Origin: Selenomonas sp.
Lineage (GTDB): Bacteria > Bacillota > Negativicutes > Selenomonadales > Selenomonadaceae
Direction: 5' to 3'
Assembly (NCBI GenBank): GCA_003518745.1
Contig: DOYB01000093.1
Span: 1-31,864 of the forward strand
DNA: 31,864 bases
Under the pieces are notes generated by a model that saw only the letters and a program-made list of their open reading frames with translations, was not told where the DNA came from and did no database searches. Shown here one piece after another: positions 31,087-31,864 of the stretch (position 1 is its first letter; each line of letters begins with the position of its first letter). The translations under genes and the position numbers were made by a program.

Positions 31087-31103
31087 CAGAAAGGAAGAGT
31101 TTG

Positions 31104-31864
31104 TTGGACAGTATTTTTGACATTTTAAAAGAACGGGGATTTATCGCCCAATGTACCAATGAAGATGAAGTTCGCAAGCTGTTGGATGAGGGTTCCGTTA
31201 CCTTCTACATTGGCTTCGATCCGACTGCAGATAGCCTGCACGCAGGGCATTTCCTTGCGCTTATGGCAATGGCCCACATGCAGAGGGCAGGGCATCGCCC
31301 CATCTGCCTTGTCGGGGGTGGCACGGGAACAGTCGGGGATCCCTCGGGCCGTACCGACATGAGAAAGGTCATGACCGATGAAATCATCGAGCATAACTGC
31401 AACTGCTTCAAGAAACAAATAGGCCGATTCATAGATTTTAGTGACAGCAAAGCCATTATGGTGAACAACGGGGACTGGTTGAGAAAGCTCAATTACATAG
31501 ATCTCCTGAGAGAGGTAGGCGCCCATTTCACCGTTAACCGCATGCTGGCAGCAGAGTGTTATAAGGCTCGATGGGATAAGGGGCTTACTTTCCTTGAATT
31601 TAACTATATGGTAATGCAGGCCTATGATTTCTATAAGCTTAACCAGATGCATGGCTGTGTCCTTCAGATGGGCGGCGATGATCAATGGTCAAATATCATA
31701 GCCGGTGTTGAGTTGGTACGCCGTAAAGAATCCAAGCCTTGCTATGGGCTTACAATCAATCTTCTTACCAAGAGCGATGGCCAGAAGATGGGCAAGACAG
31801 CAGGTGGCGCACTGTGGCTGGATGCGGAGAAGACCTCTCCCTATGACTTCTACCAGTACTGGCG
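31104..31864 (+). CDS. tyrS: Tyrosyl-tRNA synthetase, N-terminal part (cut by window end)
   Basis: Charges tRNA-Tyr. The frame starts TTG (31104; TTG 31101 is the alternative) 8 bases after AAGGA (31091-31095) and runs to the window end without a stop, so about 253 of roughly 400 codons are present. The product begins DSIFDILKERGFIAQC. Class I signature: HIGH-like H46-A-G-H49, tyrosine-pocket Y35-I-G-F-D, and KMSKS-like K228-M-G-K-T232. GGDDQWSNI and the YDFYKL segment also match TyrRS. No T-box leader exists; the gene is probably read through from the PBP gene. The C-terminal S4-like tRNA-binding domain is outside the window. Confidence 0.93.
   Translation, partial: MDSIFDILKERGFIAQCTNEDEVRKLLDEGSVTFYIGFDPTADSLHAGHFLALMAMAHMQRAGHRPICLVGGGTGTVGDPSGRTDMRKVMTDEIIEHNCNCFKKQIGRFIDFSDSKAIMVNNGDWLRKLNYIDLLREVGAHFTVNRMLAAECYKARWDKGLTFLEFNYMVMQAYDFYKLNQMHGCVLQMGGDDQWSNIIAGVELVRRKESKPCYGLTINLLTKSDGQKMGKTAGGALWLDAEKTSPYDFYQYW

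Noticed and set aside
31087..31103. T-box riboswitch before tyrS
   Set aside because: Only 17 bases separate pbp and tyrS, far too short for a T-box leader.
31125..31685. 186-codon minus-strand frame at the window end
   Set aside because: It is antisense to the clear tyrosyl-tRNA synthetase frame, which has HIGH- and KMSKS-like motifs.
1..31864. CRISPR array, insertion sequence, prophage, tRNA or rRNA genes
   Set aside because: No regularly spaced repeats, transposase, integrase, phage gene or tRNA-like cloverleaf was found on reading either strand; the only repeats are the two units at 19691-19879.

Overview
The window is a dense stretch of bacterial chromosome with Firmicutes-type gene order. 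clpP(end)-clpX-lon-engB and asp23-amaP-DUF2273-nusB / xseA-xseB-ispA-dxs-tlyA-nadK-recN are classic Firmicutes neighbourhoods. Sporulation genes often found beside recN (spoIVB, spo0A) or near scpAB are absent. Moderate G+C, good Shine-Dalgarno (SD) sites and a TAXI-TRAP uptake operon would fit a non-sporulating anaerobe such as a Negativicutes (Selenomonas/Anaerovibrio-like) member. That placement is inference; no rRNA or species marker is present.

Layout. 1-3750: proteolysis block (clpP 3' end, clpX, lon) ending in a terminator. 3766-5330: GTPase EngB, then a c-di-AMP (ydaO-type) riboswitch controlling an exported NlpC/P60 peptidoglycan hydrolase, closed by a double-stem terminator. 5386-8144 (minus strand): uppP-pth-radical SAM operon. 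8367-9604: HD-GYP protein and a possible 51-codon ORF. 9626-11383: Asp23/AmaP envelope-stress cluster and nusB, ending in a terminator. 11408-19669: DNA repair and isoprenoid run xseA-xseB-ispA-dxs-tlyA-nadK-recN-nudix. 19665-19879: tandem stem-loop elements of unknown family. 19896-21893: site-2 protease, scpA, scpB. 21925-23930: consensus promoter, structured leader, amt, P-II protein. 24013-28711: TAXI solute-binding lipoprotein, DUF1850 protein, fused TRAP permease and CE2-like esterase. 28855-31864: PBP1A-type enzyme and tyrS (cut by the window end).

How the genes work together. Several genes serve the cell wall: UppP recycles the undecaprenyl carrier, IspA and Dxs feed isoprenoid synthesis, PBP1A polymerises peptidoglycan, and the riboswitch-controlled NlpC/P60 enzyme cuts it. 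ClpX and Lon handle protein quality. NusB, TlyA, Pth and TyrS serve transcription and translation. ScpAB and RecN (with XseAB) serve chromosome structure and repair. Amt and P-II take up and sense nitrogen. The TAXI-TRAP system imports an unknown small, probably acidic, solute.

Most coding content is ordinary. The material most worth a second look is non-coding: the paired stem-loop units before the site-2 protease, the amt leader with its perfect consensus promoter and two terminator-like hairpins, the long G-U-rich hairpin between the TAXI and DUF1850 genes, and the riboswitch abutting the NlpC/P60 start.
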